From Singulisphaera sp. GP187 (lineage in GTDB: Bacteria; Planctomycetota; GCA-002687715), in the NCBI GenBank assembly GCA_945907755.1, contig CAMDTN010000002.1, positions 64,055-128,054 of the forward strand: DNA of 64,000 bases, in the 5' to 3' direction. Below the pieces are notes generated by a model. It had not been told where the DNA came from. It saw nothing but the letters and a program-made list of their open reading frames with translations, and searched no databases. Shown here piece by piece: positions 24,419 to 35,646 of the stretch (its first letter is position 1; each line of letters opens with the position of its first letter). Made by a program: the position numbers and the translations under genes.

Positions 24419-24583
24419 AAACAACAACTTACGTCAAAGCTGTCTTTCAGGACGCCAGCTGCCTTCTTAGCAAGGAGTAGGGTTGAGGCGGAATGGAGCC
24501 GTTCGGCGGTAGCGGAGCTCCGTTTGGGGAATATCGCCCCAAAATCATCGTCAAAGGCCGATCGGATCGCGTCCGGATTTCTC

Positions 24584-26383
24584 ATGCAATCTCGCCTGAT
24601 GCTGCTCTTGCTCGCTTCGGTCTGCTGCCTCGCAGGACTGTGGCTGCTGCTTTGGACACCGGCGCCGTTGGTTGATCGTGTTGGCGGCACGCGGACGGAT
24701 ACTGCCCACGACGGACCTGCTGCGTCGAATCGTCCCATTCTTGCGCGACCCCTGCCGACGGAGGCAGCCCACGGCAGCCTCGCGCTGCGCGAGTTAGCTG
24801 CTGACGACGCGTCCTTGGTATTGCATGGTGGGTGCCGCAGCCATGAGGGCATGTCGCTTCAGGGCGTGACGCTGCAACTTGCGTTGGCCGAGCGCACAGC
24901 GGGAGTGCTAGTGCTTGGGGCTGCAGTGGCCAATGGGCGCAGCGACGCGAAAGGCGCCTTCAGTCTTGCTGGCGTGTTGCGTCGCGGCGATCGCTATGTG
25001 TTGCAGGCCGAACACGAGCAGTGGGGACGCTGGTTATCCGACATCATCGATCCTCTCCGCGGCGCGACGCTGTGGCAGGATGTCATTCTCGGATGCCCCG
25101 GCGTGGTGGATGGTCGCGTGGAAGATCGCTCAGGCACACCAATCGTCGGCGCCACGGTGCGCCGCGAGGATGCACCGCAGACGCGCATCGCTTGTGCCAA
25201 CGACGGAACATTTCACATCGAGAGCGTGCCCGCGACAGGGGTGCAGCTGCGAGTCAATGCGCCCGGCTTTCGTTCGCAGGTGCGCAGCGTGAAGCCCGGC
25301 GAGACGTGCGTGTGGCAATTGGCGCCTGGCCTTGCAGTGGCTGGCACAGTGGTTGATGTTGTTGCGCACAAGCCTGTGCGCGGTTTGCGCGTCACACTGC
25401 GGCCCACCGATGGTGGCGCGAGCGAGTATGCAGAGTTCAGCGATGCGCTGGGCACGTTCCGCTTCGAAGGCGTTGACGATGGCATCTTGCTGCTCTCGGT
25501 GGATGGAGCACTGGCGGCGCCGCGCAATGTCAGTGCAGGTTGCGACCCGGTGCAGATCGAAGTCACGTTGGGTCCGCGGATCGAAGGTGTGCTGCTGGCG
25601 GCGGATGGCAGCGCTGCACGCAGCGGTCGTGTGGCGTTGGTGCTTTTCGCAGAATCCGGCGCAGGTGCGTTGCCGTTGCAGGCTTGGAGTGCCGTTGACG
25701 GGCAAGGCCGCTTCAGCGTGGCGGCGCGCAGCGCAGGAACTTGGTTTGTAGTGGCGGAAGGCCCCGGCAGTGCGCGCGTGATGTCTGGGCCCGTTACGGC
25801 GCCAGGCACAGCGCGCTTGCAGCTTGCGGCTGGTTGCGTCGCTCATGGACAAGTGATCGATGAACGCGGCGTCGCGGTGGTGGGTGCAGCGATAGTGTTT
25901 CGGCGCGTGGTTCCAGCGCGCGTGGCGGCCAGTGGCAGCAGCGCGAGCGGTGTCGGCACCAGCACCCAAGTGCACTCCGCAGCGGATGGCAGTTTTGCCT
26001 GCAACAACCTCGCGCCTGGTGAGTACGACCCTGAAGTGACGCATCCATCGTTTGTGGCGCGGCGCTTGGCGCGCGTGGCATTTGCAGCATCCAATGTCTC
26101 GATGGCGCCCATCGCGCTCAGCCGCGCGGGCGAATTGGAAGGCCTTGTCCTCGACAAGAAGGGCAACGCCGATGCCACGGCAGTAGTGCAATTGGTTCAT
26201 GAAGGTGGTGCTCGGCATGTGGTCAGCACCGATGCCTCGGGGAAGTTCAGCCTGATGGCGCTTGAGCCTGGCCTGTGGCAGGTTGGTTTGGTGCAAAGCG
26301 AAGGGGTGCTGCTGCAAGGGGCATCAGTGAACACACAACTCAAGGCAGGCCAGCGCACATTTGTGCGCATCGACGGCCGCTGA
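24584..26383 (+). CDS. membrane-anchored carboxypeptidase-regulatory-like repeat protein 1
   Basis: About 599 residues. The N-terminus (QSRLMLLLLASVCCLAGLWLLLW) is a signal anchor. The rest is a row of about six beta-sandwich repeats of the CarboxypepD_reg/transthyretin-like type, with the usual phrasing: VVDGRVEDRSGTPIVGATV, AVAGTVVDVVAHKPVRGLRV, GQVIDERGVAVVGAAIV, ELEGLVLDKKGNADATAVV, each followed by a G.F.(F/L)..L..G strand. No peptidase domain is attached. Such modules are usually adhesive or surface structural elements in planctomycetes. ATG 24584 is chosen; a TTG 60 bases upstream is in frame. It is 20 bases before a similar gene, with which it must be cotranscribed. Confidence 0.78.
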   Translation: MQSRLMLLLLASVCCLAGLWLLLWTPAPLVDRVGGTRTDTAHDGPAASNRPILARPLPTEAAHGSLALRELAADDASLVLHGGCRSHEGMSLQGVTLQLALAERTAGVLVLGAAVANGRSDAKGAFSLAGVLRRGDRYVLQAEHEQWGRWLSDIIDPLRGATLWQDVILGCPGVVDGRVEDRSGTPIVGATVRREDAPQTRIACANDGTFHIESVPATGVQLRVNAPGFRSQVRSVKPGETCVWQLAPGLAVAGTVVDVVAHKPVRGLRVTLRPTDGGASEYAEFSDALGTFRFEGVDDGILLLSVDGALAAPRNVSAGCDPVQIEVTLGPRIEGVLLAADGSAARSGRVALVLFAESGAGALPLQAWSAVDGQGRFSVAARSAGTWFVVAEGPGSARVMSGPVTAPGTARLQLAAGCVAHGQVIDERGVAVVGAAIVFRRVVPARVAASGSSASGVGTSTQVHSAADGSFACNNLAPGEYDPEVTHPSFVARRLARVAFAASNVSMAPIALSRAGELEGLVLDKKGNADATAVVQLVHEGGARHVVSTDASGKFSLMALEPGLWQVGLVQSEGVLLQGASVNTQLKAGQRTFVRIDGR

Positions 26384-26403
26384 ATCGATACTGGGAGCGC
26401 GCG

Positions 26404-28509
26404 ATGAAGAATTCACAGTGGGGAACAGTGCTTTGGATATTGCTGGTGCTGGCCGTCTTAGGCGGTGGCGCATGGATGTTGTTGGGCGACGAAGGTGAGC
26501 AGTTGCCAACACAGGGGCCCGAGCGAGCACTGATTCCGGAAGACGCTGCGACCAAGCCGACGCTGCCAACAGGGCCTGCGATTGCTCCCGTGCCCTTCGA
26601 TCCCAAGGCCGACCGCGATGCTTCTACCGCCGTGCTCGACGGCGATTCGACGGGCATCTATGCCAGTGGCCTCGTGACGGACCCAGCAGGGCACGGCATC
26701 GCCAATGCGCTGGTGGAATTGGTGCAGGATTTGTCGGCGCTGAAGAGCCGCTTCCAAGAGGGCGAGACTCTGATCAAGTTGCGCACTGGACGCGACGGTG
26801 AGTTTCGTTTCGAGAATCTGATTTCCGGTGACATTTATGTGATTCGCGCGAGCCATGCGGATTGGACCACCGCGCGCAAGCACCCCATCGATGCGGCTGA
26901 TGCGACGACGTTGCAACCAGTGTTGGTTTTGGAGCGGGGCTTCAGCATTTCTGGGCGCGTCACTGGCAGCAGTGGCGAACCGCTGGAAGGCGCGATTGTT
27001 GAAGTGCACGACCTTGGCGTGCAAACATATGAGCCGGTGGTGCCGCCAGAGCGTCAGGGCACTTCCGGAGCAGATGGGCGTTATGTGGTGGCGCACTCCA
27101 GCGCGGGCTTGAAAAAAATGATCGTGCGCTGCAAAGGCCGCGCGATCGATGGGCGCAATGCCATCGACCTGCGGGCCGATGTGGGCGATGTGGATTTCGT
27201 GTTGGACACTGGGCTCAGCATCAAGGGCGTGGTCCTCGATGCGTTGACGCGGCGCCCGGTGCCCGGCGCCATCATCACGGCACGCCCGCTGAATTTCTTG
27301 GTTACGACCGCGCCACAAAGTGGTGGCGAGTCCGGGCGCGGCGAAGACGACGACAACAACACAGAGATGAAGGCCCGCGAAAGCGCGCGCCGTGTTGCTG
27401 CAGGGTTGCGGCCTACCGAAGCCATCGCAGAACTGAACCCGGGCAGGCAGATCCAACCACACCAGATTCAGCAGAAGGCGTTCTTGCTGGGCGATGCGCG
27501 CAGCGACGAGCAGGGCAATTTCGTTCTCGAAGGCTTGCTGAGTGCGCGTTACCTGTTGGTAGTGCGTTGCCGCGGCTTCCAACCCAACAATGGGTTTGCC
27601 GCCGATGCTGGCGCTGATGCAGTGGAAGTGTCGTTGCAGCCGAGCGCATCCATCTGTGGTCGCGTGGTGGACGGAGTCACAGGCGAGCCCGTGCAACGCT
27701 TTAGCGTGGCGCTGGGTGCCGGGCCGGATCCCGCGTTCATCACCGCGCAGATGCGACAACGCTTCAACAACGCAAATGGCGAGTTCACTTATCTGGATGC
27801 GCGACCGGGCACCGTGGTGCTGATTGCTGAATCCGACGGGTTCGCCGGCGGCCGCAGCGATCCGATGAACATCACTTCGGACCAACGCATTGATGGCGTG
27901 ATCTTGCGGCTTGAGAAAGGTGCGACAGTGCGCGGCACAGTGAGCGGTTCCGATGGCAAGCCTGTTGCAGGGGCACGCGTGACGCTCGGCAATGCGACGA
28001 GCGCCATGCCCGACAACCCGTTCACCAGAGTGTTGTCGGAGCAATTGCGTTCGGCATCGCGCAAACGCGCCGTGAGCACCGCGGATGGCACTTGGCAGAT
28101 CCAAGGGGTGTTGGCGGGCAGCTACAAGGTGTCGGCCGAACACAACGACTACAGCGCGGCGGAGTCTTCAGAAATCAGCAGTGACGGGAAGAGTGAAGTG
28201 GTGGTGCCCGTGCTGACCATGTCGCGCGGCGGCACCATCAAGGGCATCGTGAAACGCAAGGATGGTGCGCCCGATCCACAAGCCACCGTCATGATTTCAT
28301 CATCGGAACCAGGCGTGATGTGGAGCCGATCCGTCACCACGAGTTCTGATGGCAGCTACGAAGTGCGCGGCCTGAAAGCCGGCGGTTACCGCTTGGTGGC
28401 CACGCAGCGTCAAGGCGAAGTGGACTTGCTGGCCATCTTGAAGCGCGCGCAAGACCCGGGCGCCGCCGTGTATGTCGTGGACGGCCAAGTGCACCAGCAC
28501 GATCTATAG
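26404..28509 (+). CDS. membrane-anchored carboxypeptidase-regulatory-like repeat protein 2
   Basis: 701 residues starting MKNSQWGTVLWILLVLAVLGGG, an N-terminal anchor helix. A Pro/Ala-rich spacer leads to about six or seven CarboxypepD_reg beta-sandwich repeats: YASGLVTDPAGHGIANALV, SISGRVTGSSGEPLEGAIV, SIKGVVLDALTRRPVPGAI, SICGRVVDGVTGEPVQRF, TVRGTVSGSDGKPVAGARV, TIKGIVKRKDGAPDPQATV. The acidic insertion GRGEDDDNNTEMKARE near residue 320 is unusual. It resembles its upstream neighbour in layout, which suggests a tandem duplication followed by divergence (inference). Likely extracytoplasmic and structural. A strong GC hairpin follows the stop. Confidence 0.78.
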   Translation: MKNSQWGTVLWILLVLAVLGGGAWMLLGDEGEQLPTQGPERALIPEDAATKPTLPTGPAIAPVPFDPKADRDASTAVLDGDSTGIYASGLVTDPAGHGIANALVELVQDLSALKSRFQEGETLIKLRTGRDGEFRFENLISGDIYVIRASHADWTTARKHPIDAADATTLQPVLVLERGFSISGRVTGSSGEPLEGAIVEVHDLGVQTYEPVVPPERQGTSGADGRYVVAHSSAGLKKMIVRCKGRAIDGRNAIDLRADVGDVDFVLDTGLSIKGVVLDALTRRPVPGAIITARPLNFLVTTAPQSGGESGRGEDDDNNTEMKARESARRVAAGLRPTEAIAELNPGRQIQPHQIQQKAFLLGDARSDEQGNFVLEGLLSARYLLVVRCRGFQPNNGFAADAGADAVEVSLQPSASICGRVVDGVTGEPVQRFSVALGAGPDPAFITAQMRQRFNNANGEFTYLDARPGTVVLIAESDGFAGGRSDPMNITSDQRIDGVILRLEKGATVRGTVSGSDGKPVAGARVTLGNATSAMPDNPFTRVLSEQLRSASRKRAVSTADGTWQIQGVLAGSYKVSAEHNDYSAAESSEISSDGKSEVVVPVLTMSRGGTIKGIVKRKDGAPDPQATVMISSSEPGVMWSRSVTTSSDGSYEVRGLKAGGYRLVATQRQGEVDLLAILKRAQDPGAAVYVVDGQVHQHDL

Positions 28510-28518
28510 TTGGAGCGC

Positions 28519-28543
28519 CTGCGCGCGCACTTCGCGCGCGCAG
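28519..28543. terminator. GC-rich hairpin between convergent genes
   Basis: A perfect 10-bp stem, 28519-28528 with 28534-28543, and a five-base loop. It lies between the ends of two convergent operons (28509 and 28549). Neither side has a clear T-run, so it may be a weak bidirectional terminator or a 3' stabilising structure. Confidence 0.45.
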
Positions 28544-28548
28544 CAAGT

Positions 28549-28830
28549 TCAGTTCTTCGAGGAGCAGTCAGGCTTGTCGCACTTGGCAGGGTTACCGCCA
28601 CAGGGTGGTGCAGGCACATCTTTCGCGGCGTCCTGCTTCCAAGATTCGCTGCGATAGTCCGTGCCGTAGAAGCCGCTGCCCTTGAACAGCACCGCTGCGC
28701 CGCCGCCGATCAAGCGCTCGTAGCGTGACTTGCGGCACTTGGGACAGCGCCGCAACGGGTCGTCGCTCATCTTCTGCGTCACTTCCGCTTGGTGCCCGCA
28801 CGCGCGGCAAACATAGTCGTAAGTAGGCAT
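28549..28830 (-). CDS. FmdB-type zinc-ribbon protein with extra cysteine tail
   Basis: 93 residues opening MPTYDYVCRACGHQAEV, the invariant start of the FmdB family, with zinc ligands CRAC and CPKC in the first 45 residues. The family is a putative regulatory zinc ribbon of unknown target. The C-terminus adds a second cysteine-rich tail (PPCGG, KCDKPDC) that is often seen in FmdB proteins and could bind another metal. It is the last gene of the chaperone operon; its ATG overlaps the grpE stop by one base (TGATG). Confidence 0.85.
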   Translation of the reverse strand: MPTYDYVCRACGHQAEVTQKMSDDPLRRCPKCRKSRYERLIGGGAAVLFKGSGFYGTDYRSESWKQDAAKDVPAPPCGGNPAKCDKPDCSSKN

Positions 28831-29381
28831 CAGACGGCCCCGGGCGGCAATTGCGTGGAAACCACAACGCGCGCTGGGCGAATGACCAAATCCGCAAGCA
28901 GGTAGCCCTTCTCTTGCACCAGCAGCACTGTGCCTGGAGGCACATCGGCACGCGGCTCTTGGCCGATGGATTCGTGGAAGCGTGGGTCGAACGCGCCGCC
29001 CTCCGGCGAGACAGCAGTGACACCACACTCTTGCAGCGCACGCGGCAGCGCAGCGCACACCATCTGCACACCAGCGATCACAGCTTCTTGGCTTTCCGCG
29101 CCCGCGCTGCGCATGGCGCGTTCAAGATTGTCGAAGCAGGGGAGCAGCGCTCGCACTGCGTCGCGCACAGCAAAACGCCGTGCTTGCTCGCGGTCTTTCG
29201 CGGCGCGCCGTTGTAGGTTTGCGAGGTCTGCGCTGACGCGCAGCCAGCGGTCATTGGCTTCTGCCAGTGCGCGCGTCAGGTCGTCGCCCGCGGAGGCGGC
29301 CTCAGGATTGGGCGCCGCTGCTGCTGGGGTTTCCTGCGATGCAGCGGTGTCTTCACTTTGTGGGTTTTCTTCAGGAGTCAT
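28830..29381 (-). CDS. grpE: GrpE, nucleotide exchange factor of DnaK
   Basis: 183 residues: an acidic, Ala/Pro/Glu-rich N-terminus, a long helix (LTRALAEANDRWLRVSADLANLQRRAAKDREQ, i.e. the RxxADxxNxxRR core near residue 50) and a C-terminal beta domain (GVTAVSPEGGAFDPRFHESI, VQEKGYLLADLVIRPARV). It releases ADP from DnaK. The gene follows dnaJ by four bases and overlaps fmdB, so it belongs to the chaperone operon. No dnaK is in this window. Confidence 0.93.
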   Translation of the reverse strand: MTPEENPQSEDTAASQETPAAAAPNPEAASAGDDLTRALAEANDRWLRVSADLANLQRRAAKDREQARRFAVRDAVRALLPCFDNLERAMRSAGAESQEAVIAGVQMVCAALPRALQECGVTAVSPEGGAFDPRFHESIGQEPRADVPPGTVLLVQEKGYLLADLVIRPARVVVSTQLPPGAV

Positions 29382-29385
29382 GGCA

Positions 29386-30513
29386 TCACTCGAAAATCTG
29401 CTTCACCTTGCGGAAGAAGCCGGTTTGTTCTTTCTTCCCCTTGTCTTCCTCGAGCGCGCGCAGTTGTTCCCACAAGGGGCGCGACTTGGCGTCGAGGCGC
29501 GAGGGAATGTCGATGCTCACCAGCACGATGATGTCGCCGGTGCCGTGTGCGCGCACATCAGGCAAGCCTTGGCCGCGCATGCGGAAGCGCGCGTTGGGTT
29601 GCGTGCCCGCAGGGATTTTCAGGCGCGCGTTGCCTTCCAAGGTGGGCACCTCGACCTCTGTGCCCAAGGCCCCTTGCGCTGCGCTGAGCGACAGTTCCAC
29701 CAGCAGATCGCGCCCGTTGCGCGTGAACTGTGGGTGCTCCGTCACTTCGATCGCGCACAACAAATCGCCGCGACTGCCGCCTTCGGTGCTGGGCTCGCCT
29801 TCGCCCCGCATGCGCACTTCCATGCCCGTTTCGACGCCTGCAGGGACATTGACGGTGATGCTGATCTTCTTGGGGCGAAGGCCCTCACCTTTGCAGGTCG
29901 GGCAAGGATCTTTGATGATGGTGCCACGGGCTTCGCAGCGCGGGCATTCGCGCTGCATCAAGAATCCGCCGTGGTTGATGGTGACTACGCCGCGGCCCTT
30001 GCATTGTGTACAGGATTCGGGCTTGGTGCCCTTCTTTGCGCCGTTGCCGTTGCAGTCGCCGCACAATTCATTGCGCGTGACTTCCAGCTTGCGTTGCACG
30101 CCGGTGCGCACTTCGGCAAGCGACAGGCTCAGGCGCACTCGCAGGCTGCGGCCATGAGCTGGCCCGCGGCGCCCGCCGCCGAACATTTCGCCAAACGAGC
30201 CTCCGAAACCGCCTTGACCACCAAAGATGTCGCCAAAGTGACGGAAGATGTCTTCCGCGTTGTTGAAGCCTTGCCCGCCGCCATGATCGGCACCCGCATG
30301 CCCGTATTGGTCGTAACGCTGGCGCTTTTCTTTGTCGGAAAGCACTTCGTAGGCGGACGCAGCTTCTTTGAAGCTCGCTTCGGCCTGCTTGTCCCCGGGG
30401 TTTTTATCGGGGTGGTATTTGAAGGCGAGGCGCCGATAGGCCTTCTTGATGTCTTCTTCCGCCGCGTCGCGCGCAACGCCCAGAACATCGTAATAGTCGC
30501 GCCGTTCGCTCAT
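29386..30513 (-). CDS. dnaJ: DnaJ, Hsp40 co-chaperone
   Basis: 375 residues of type I DnaJ. The J domain (residues 1-70) has the HPD triad in KYHPDKNPG; a Gly/Phe-rich linker ([17 protein letters not shown]) follows; four zinc-finger repeats CxxCxGxG-like ([32 protein letters not shown]) and two C-terminal beta domains complete the protein. The third repeat has Ala in place of Gly (CEARG). It delivers substrates to DnaK and stimulates its ATPase. It lies between groEL and grpE, 55 and 4 bases away. Confidence 0.95.
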   Translation of the reverse strand: MSERRDYYDVLGVARDAAEEDIKKAYRRLAFKYHPDKNPGDKQAEASFKEAASAYEVLSDKEKRQRYDQYGHAGADHGGGQGFNNAEDIFRHFGDIFGGQGGFGGSFGEMFGGGRRGPAHGRSLRVRLSLSLAEVRTGVQRKLEVTRNELCGDCNGNGAKKGTKPESCTQCKGRGVVTINHGGFLMQRECPRCEARGTIIKDPCPTCKGEGLRPKKISITVNVPAGVETGMEVRMRGEGEPSTEGGSRGDLLCAIEVTEHPQFTRNGRDLLVELSLSAAQGALGTEVEVPTLEGNARLKIPAGTQPNARFRMRGQGLPDVRAHGTGDIIVLVSIDIPSRLDAKSRPLWEQLRALEEDKGKKEQTGFFRKVKQIFE

Positions 30514-30568
30514 CGTGATAGGGAAGCGCGGGCAGAGCGCCGTGGCGCCCTGCCCTCCGAGGCCATGT

Positions 30569-32182
<1,614 letters not shown>

Positions 32183-32193
32183 GTGTTTTGACC

Positions 32194-32487
32194 TCAGGCG
32201 AACTTCGCCAGGATTTCACTCTCGCGCAGGATCTTGAATTCCTTGCCGTCGACTTTCACATCGGTGCCGGAATACTTGCCGTACACCACAGTGTCGCCCT
32301 TCTTCACGCCCAGTTGCCCGCGGCTGCCATCTTTGAGCATGCGGCCGGGGCCGACGGCCACAACCTTGCCCTGCTGCGGCTTTTCCTTGGCGGATTCTGG
32401 AAGGATCACACCTCCAGCGGTGCGTTCCTCGGCTTCGAGGGGCGTCACAACAACACGGTCATCGAGGGGATTGATCTTGACAGCCAT
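32194..32487 (-). CDS. groES: GroES co-chaperonin
   Basis: 97 residues from ATG 32487: [22 protein letters not shown] (mobile-loop region [22 protein letters not shown]), then [23 protein letters not shown] and ILRESEILA, all standard for GroES. It caps the GroEL cavity as a heptameric ring. It lies between the two groEL genes, 40 bases after the first and 11 bases before the second, an arrangement in which one co-chaperonin serves two chaperonins. Confidence 0.95.
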   Translation of the reverse strand: MAVKINPLDDRVVVTPLEAEERTAGGVILPESAKEKPQQGKVVAVGPGRMLKDGSRGQLGVKKGDTVVYGKYSGTDVKVDGKEFKILRESEILAKFA

Positions 32488-32527
32488 TGGATTCTCTTCT
32501 CCGTGAATTTGGTGCGCGTTCAGCGCA

Positions 32528-34159
32528 TCAGTCCATGTGTTCGTGAGCTTCGTCGCCACCTGCATCGTCTTCTTGCTTGGGCACATCGGTGATCAAGCAT
32601 TCGCACGAGATGAGGACAGTGGCGACACTGGCCGCATTAGTGAGTGCCGCTGTGGTGACCTTGCAGGGGTCGATCACACCGTCTTCCACCAAGTCGGTGC
32701 AGTTATCCGTTTCCGCGTTGTAGCCATACGCAAACTTGCGTTCGCGCAGCACTCGCGCTGCGATGACGGGCCCGTGGCCGCCAGCGTTTTCGACGATCTG
32801 GTGGAACGGCGTCTTGAGCGCATCGCGCAGGATGGTGGCGCCGATGAGCGCATCACCCTTTAGGCCGTCGAGGCTGAGCAGCGCCGATGCGCGCAACAGC
32901 GCCGTGCCGCCACCTGGCAACACGCCTTCTTCCAGCGCAGCCTTCACTGAAGCCAACGCGTCCTTGATGCGCGCCTTGCGCTCTTTCAATTCGGTTTCAG
33001 TGGATGCACCCACATCAATCTGGGCCACGCCGCCGGCCAGCTTGGCGAGGCGCTCTTCAAGCTTCTCGCGGTCGTAGCTGCTGTCGGTTTCGGTGATCTC
33101 GTGGCGAATCTGCTTCACGCGCGCAGAAAGATCTGCCGCAGAGCCGCCGCCTTCGATGATGGTGGTGTTGTCAGCGGTGATGGTCACCTTGCGCGCCACG
33201 CCGAGGTCGGAGAGTTCCAACTGCTCTGGGTCGACACCCGTTTCTTTGAACACGGGCTTCTTAGCGCCGGTCAGAATGGCGATGTCTTGCAGCATGGCCT
33301 TGCGCCGGTCGCCGTAGCCAGGCGCCTTCACGGCAACGCAATCCACTACGCTGCGCAGCTTGTTCACCACCAAAGTGGCCAGCGCTTCACCATCAACATC
33401 CTCGGCGATGATGAGCAGCGTCTTCTTGGCTTTGCTGGCCTTCTCGAGCAACGGGATCAACTTCTTAACGCTGCTGATCTTGTCTTCGTGAATTAGCACC
33501 AAGCAGTTGCGGTACTCGCATTCCAGCGTGCGCTGATCGGTGGCGAAATGGGGCGAGAGGTAGCCGCGGTCGAACTGCATGCCCTCAACCACCTTCACAC
33601 TGGTTTCCGTGCCCTTGCCTTCTTCGATGTTGATCACGCCATCTTTGCCCACCTTCTTCAGCGCGTCGATGAGGATGGTGCCAAGAGCCTTGTCGTTGTT
33701 GGCCGCGATGCTCGCGATTTGCACTAAGCGTTCTGGCGTGTCGAGGCTGACCTTTACGGCCTTGTCGCGCAGCAGCGTCTTCACGCGCTCTGCCGCTTCG
33801 AGGATGCCGCGATTGATCGCAGCGGTGTTGGCGCCCACGCTCAGATGGCGCAGGGCGTTCAAGAAGATTGCCTCGGCGAGCACCGTGGCGGTTGTGGTTC
33901 CGTCACCCGCAACATCGTGGGTCTTGGAGGCCGCTTCCTTGAGCATCTGGGCGCCCAAGTTCTCGTACTTGTCTTGCAAGTCCACTTCATCAGCGACGGT
34001 GTAGCCGTCCTTGGTGATGGTGGGCCCGCCCCAACCACGATCAATAACCGCCGTGCGACCGCGTGGGCCCAAGGTGGTCTTGACTGCGCGAGCCAATTTC
34101 GTGACTCCCTGCTTCAGGGACTCGCGGGCTTCCGCATCAAAGCGCAGTTGCTTCGCCAT
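32528..34159 (-). CDS. groEL: GroEL chaperonin, first copy of the operon (divergent)
   Basis: 543 residues from ATG 34159, which has GAGGAG nine bases upstream. It retains [41 protein letters not shown] and [13 protein letters not shown], so ATP hydrolysis should work. It differs from the second copy in many apical-domain positions, in [16 protein letters not shown] replacing HATRAA-type sequence, and in a tail that is acidic and His-rich ([14 protein letters not shown]) instead of Gly-Gly-Met. This suggests a specialised client range (inference). It is the promoter-proximal gene of the chaperone operon, and the 306-base region upstream should hold the heat-shock control. Confidence 0.93.
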   Translation of the reverse strand: MAKQLRFDAEARESLKQGVTKLARAVKTTLGPRGRTAVIDRGWGGPTITKDGYTVADEVDLQDKYENLGAQMLKEAASKTHDVAGDGTTTATVLAEAIFLNALRHLSVGANTAAINRGILEAAERVKTLLRDKAVKVSLDTPERLVQIASIAANNDKALGTILIDALKKVGKDGVINIEEGKGTETSVKVVEGMQFDRGYLSPHFATDQRTLECEYRNCLVLIHEDKISSVKKLIPLLEKASKAKKTLLIIAEDVDGEALATLVVNKLRSVVDCVAVKAPGYGDRRKAMLQDIAILTGAKKPVFKETGVDPEQLELSDLGVARKVTITADNTTIIEGGGSAADLSARVKQIRHEITETDSSYDREKLEERLAKLAGGVAQIDVGASTETELKERKARIKDALASVKAALEEGVLPGGGTALLRASALLSLDGLKGDALIGATILRDALKTPFHQIVENAGGHGPVIAARVLRERKFAYGYNAETDNCTDLVEDGVIDPCKVTTAALTNAASVATVLISCECLITDVPKQEDDAGGDEAHEHMD

Positions 34160-34465
34160 ACTGACACTCTCCTCGTGAATGCTGGTGGGGGCCGATGGCC
34201 CGATGGGCCGCGCAGGAGCCACCGATCCCTCATGGGAACGGGCATCCTCGCGTTGGTGGTTTAGCAAACTCGGGACCAGAGAACACCCGTGCGGCTTCGC
34301 AAGTTCCAGAAGTGTGCAAGTCTCTACCACCACAACAGCTGCGATAGCTATGCGCCGGCGCTGTCAGCGTGTCAGCCGGGCCCTGCTCGGTGCGCTGTGC
34401 TGACAACTTGGCAGCCAGCCACAGCCGCACGCCGTGCCTGTTACAACAACGGCCCACTTCCTCCC
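34160..34465. other. divergent regulatory region between the chaperone operon and the NPCBM gene
   Basis: 306 bases without a gene. It contains the GAGGAG ribosome site of groEL (34168-34173 region, minus strand), a small perfect hairpin (34197-34201 with 34205-34209), and a direct repeat TGTCAGC twice (about 34362-34376). A very imperfect CIRCE-like pair overlaps the ribosome site. I see no convincing sigma70 or sigma32 promoter and no recognisable heat-shock operator. Confidence 0.5.
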
Positions 34466-35644
34466 ATGCGCACAGGGCTCATGCTTCTTGTCGGTTTCAT
34501 CGGGGCGGCCTTCGCGCAGGCCCCCGTAGGCGTGCAGGCACTGGGGGCGGCGGCTTGCCGCGCCGAATTGATCGGGTTTGACGCAGCCAACGGCTTTCTG
34601 CTGCGCCGTGACGGCAAGGATTTGTTTGTGCCTTTCGAAACCACCGTCGCCCTGACGGCCGACCCCATCGCGGCTCTCATCAAGCCCAGCGGCATCCGCG
34701 TGACGCTCTTAGATGGAACCACTTTGCATGGCGTGCCTGGGGCCGCTGACCGCGATGGTTTTCCATTGGAAACGCAGGGCGCCGGTGTGCTGCCGCTGCT
34801 GTTGGATTGCATTGAACGCATCGACTTCGCAGAAGCTGAATTGCCCGCAGCGAGCGCCGACGACGATGTGCTTTGCTTCAGGCGCAGTTCCAGTGTCGAT
34901 GCATTGTCCGGAGAAGTGCTGGCCTTCGGTCGTGATGGGGTGCGTTTCCGCAGCGCCGCAGGCGAACGCACTTGGAATGCGCAGCGCGATGGCGTTGTTG
35001 GTTTGAAGCTCCGCACGCAGGCCGCAGTGCAAACCGCTGCTGCGCCCAGCGCCGTGGTGACGCTCAAGGATGGCAGCCGTTTGAGCGGCACACTCACGGG
35101 GCCGGGATTGCGCTTGCGCTTGTGTGGTGGCGCAACGGCCATGCTGGACTTGGCGCGCGTTGCAGTGATCGAACCGCGTTCCGCTCAGTTCATGCGTTTG
35201 TCGGACGCAGCCCCCAGCGCTGTGCTGCACCGTCCCTTGCTGGATGGAACGCAGCTTCCAGCATTTGCTTGCGACCGCGGACTCGCGCCCGGCAGCCCGC
35301 TGCAGACGGGATCGACGCAGTGGCGCCGCGGCATCGTGTTGCGCGCGTACAGCGAAGCGTCATGGGATATTCAAGACCGCGGCTGGCGCCGGTTTTCAGC
35401 GCATGTGGGCGCGGATGCTGCGCAACTGCGTGCGGGTGTGCGCGCGACGGTGCGAGTGCAAGTCTGCGCCGACTCGATCGTGCTGTGGCGCAGCGACGAG
35501 CTCGTCGCTGGTGAGAACGCAGTGGCGCTGGATGTTGCCATCCCGCGCGGGGCGAAGGCTCTTCGCGTCATCGTGGAACACGCGACATCGCGCGCCACCG
35601 GTGCGTGTGCGGTCATCGCCGACGCGCTGCTGCACTCACCGTGA
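34466..35644 (+). CDS. secreted NPCBM-domain protein
   Basis: 392 residues with a signal peptide (MRTGLMLLVGFIGAAFAQ). Two SH3-like 'G(K)DLFVPFE...' and 'LKDGSRLSGTLTG' beta units in the first 230 residues are of the type that planctomycetes place before sugar-binding domains. Residues ~265-390 match the NPCBM/NEW2 module: RGIVLRAYSEASWDIQDRGWRRFSAHVG, a D(S)IVLWRSDEL strand and KALRVIVEHA. NPCBM modules bind carbohydrate or act as surface domains; no catalytic domain is attached. The next gene starts two bases after the stop codon, so the two are cotranscribed. Confidence 0.75.
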   Translation: MRTGLMLLVGFIGAAFAQAPVGVQALGAAACRAELIGFDAANGFLLRRDGKDLFVPFETTVALTADPIAALIKPSGIRVTLLDGTTLHGVPGAADRDGFPLETQGAGVLPLLLDCIERIDFAEAELPAASADDDVLCFRRSSSVDALSGEVLAFGRDGVRFRSAAGERTWNAQRDGVVGLKLRTQAAVQTAAAPSAVVTLKDGSRLSGTLTGPGLRLRLCGGATAMLDLARVAVIEPRSAQFMRLSDAAPSAVLHRPLLDGTQLPAFACDRGLAPGSPLQTGSTQWRRGIVLRAYSEASWDIQDRGWRRFSAHVGADAAQLRAGVRATVRVQVCADSIVLWRSDELVAGENAVALDVAIPRGAKALRVIVEHATSRATGACAVIADALLHSP

Positions 35645-35646
35645 CC

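Larger units (their letters stand above)
24083..24583. other. gene-free region between divergent FHA and carboxypeptidase-regulatory genes
   Basis: About 500 bases without a credible protein gene. The left part (24141-24320) reads on the minus strand as a series of strong hairpins ending in an intrinsic terminator. The middle (24325-24418) holds one promoter for each strand. The right part (24420-24583) is a 5' leader for the plus-strand gene, and it starts with a markedly AT-rich patch (24396-24440), unlike its surroundings. Short open frames exist in all frames but have no codon pattern or ribosome site that stands out. Confidence 0.6.

Noticed and set aside
27320-27440. Acidic insertion in the second carboxypeptidase-regulatory protein as a frameshift or foreign segment
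   Set aside because: The reading frame is continuous and codon use is the same on both sides; it is more likely a natural loop extension.
34161-34185. CIRCE-like inverted repeat overlapping the groEL ribosome site
   Set aside because: Each half matches the TTAGCACTC/GAGTGCTAA consensus at only about six of nine positions and the spacer is seven bases instead of nine, so it is not convincing.
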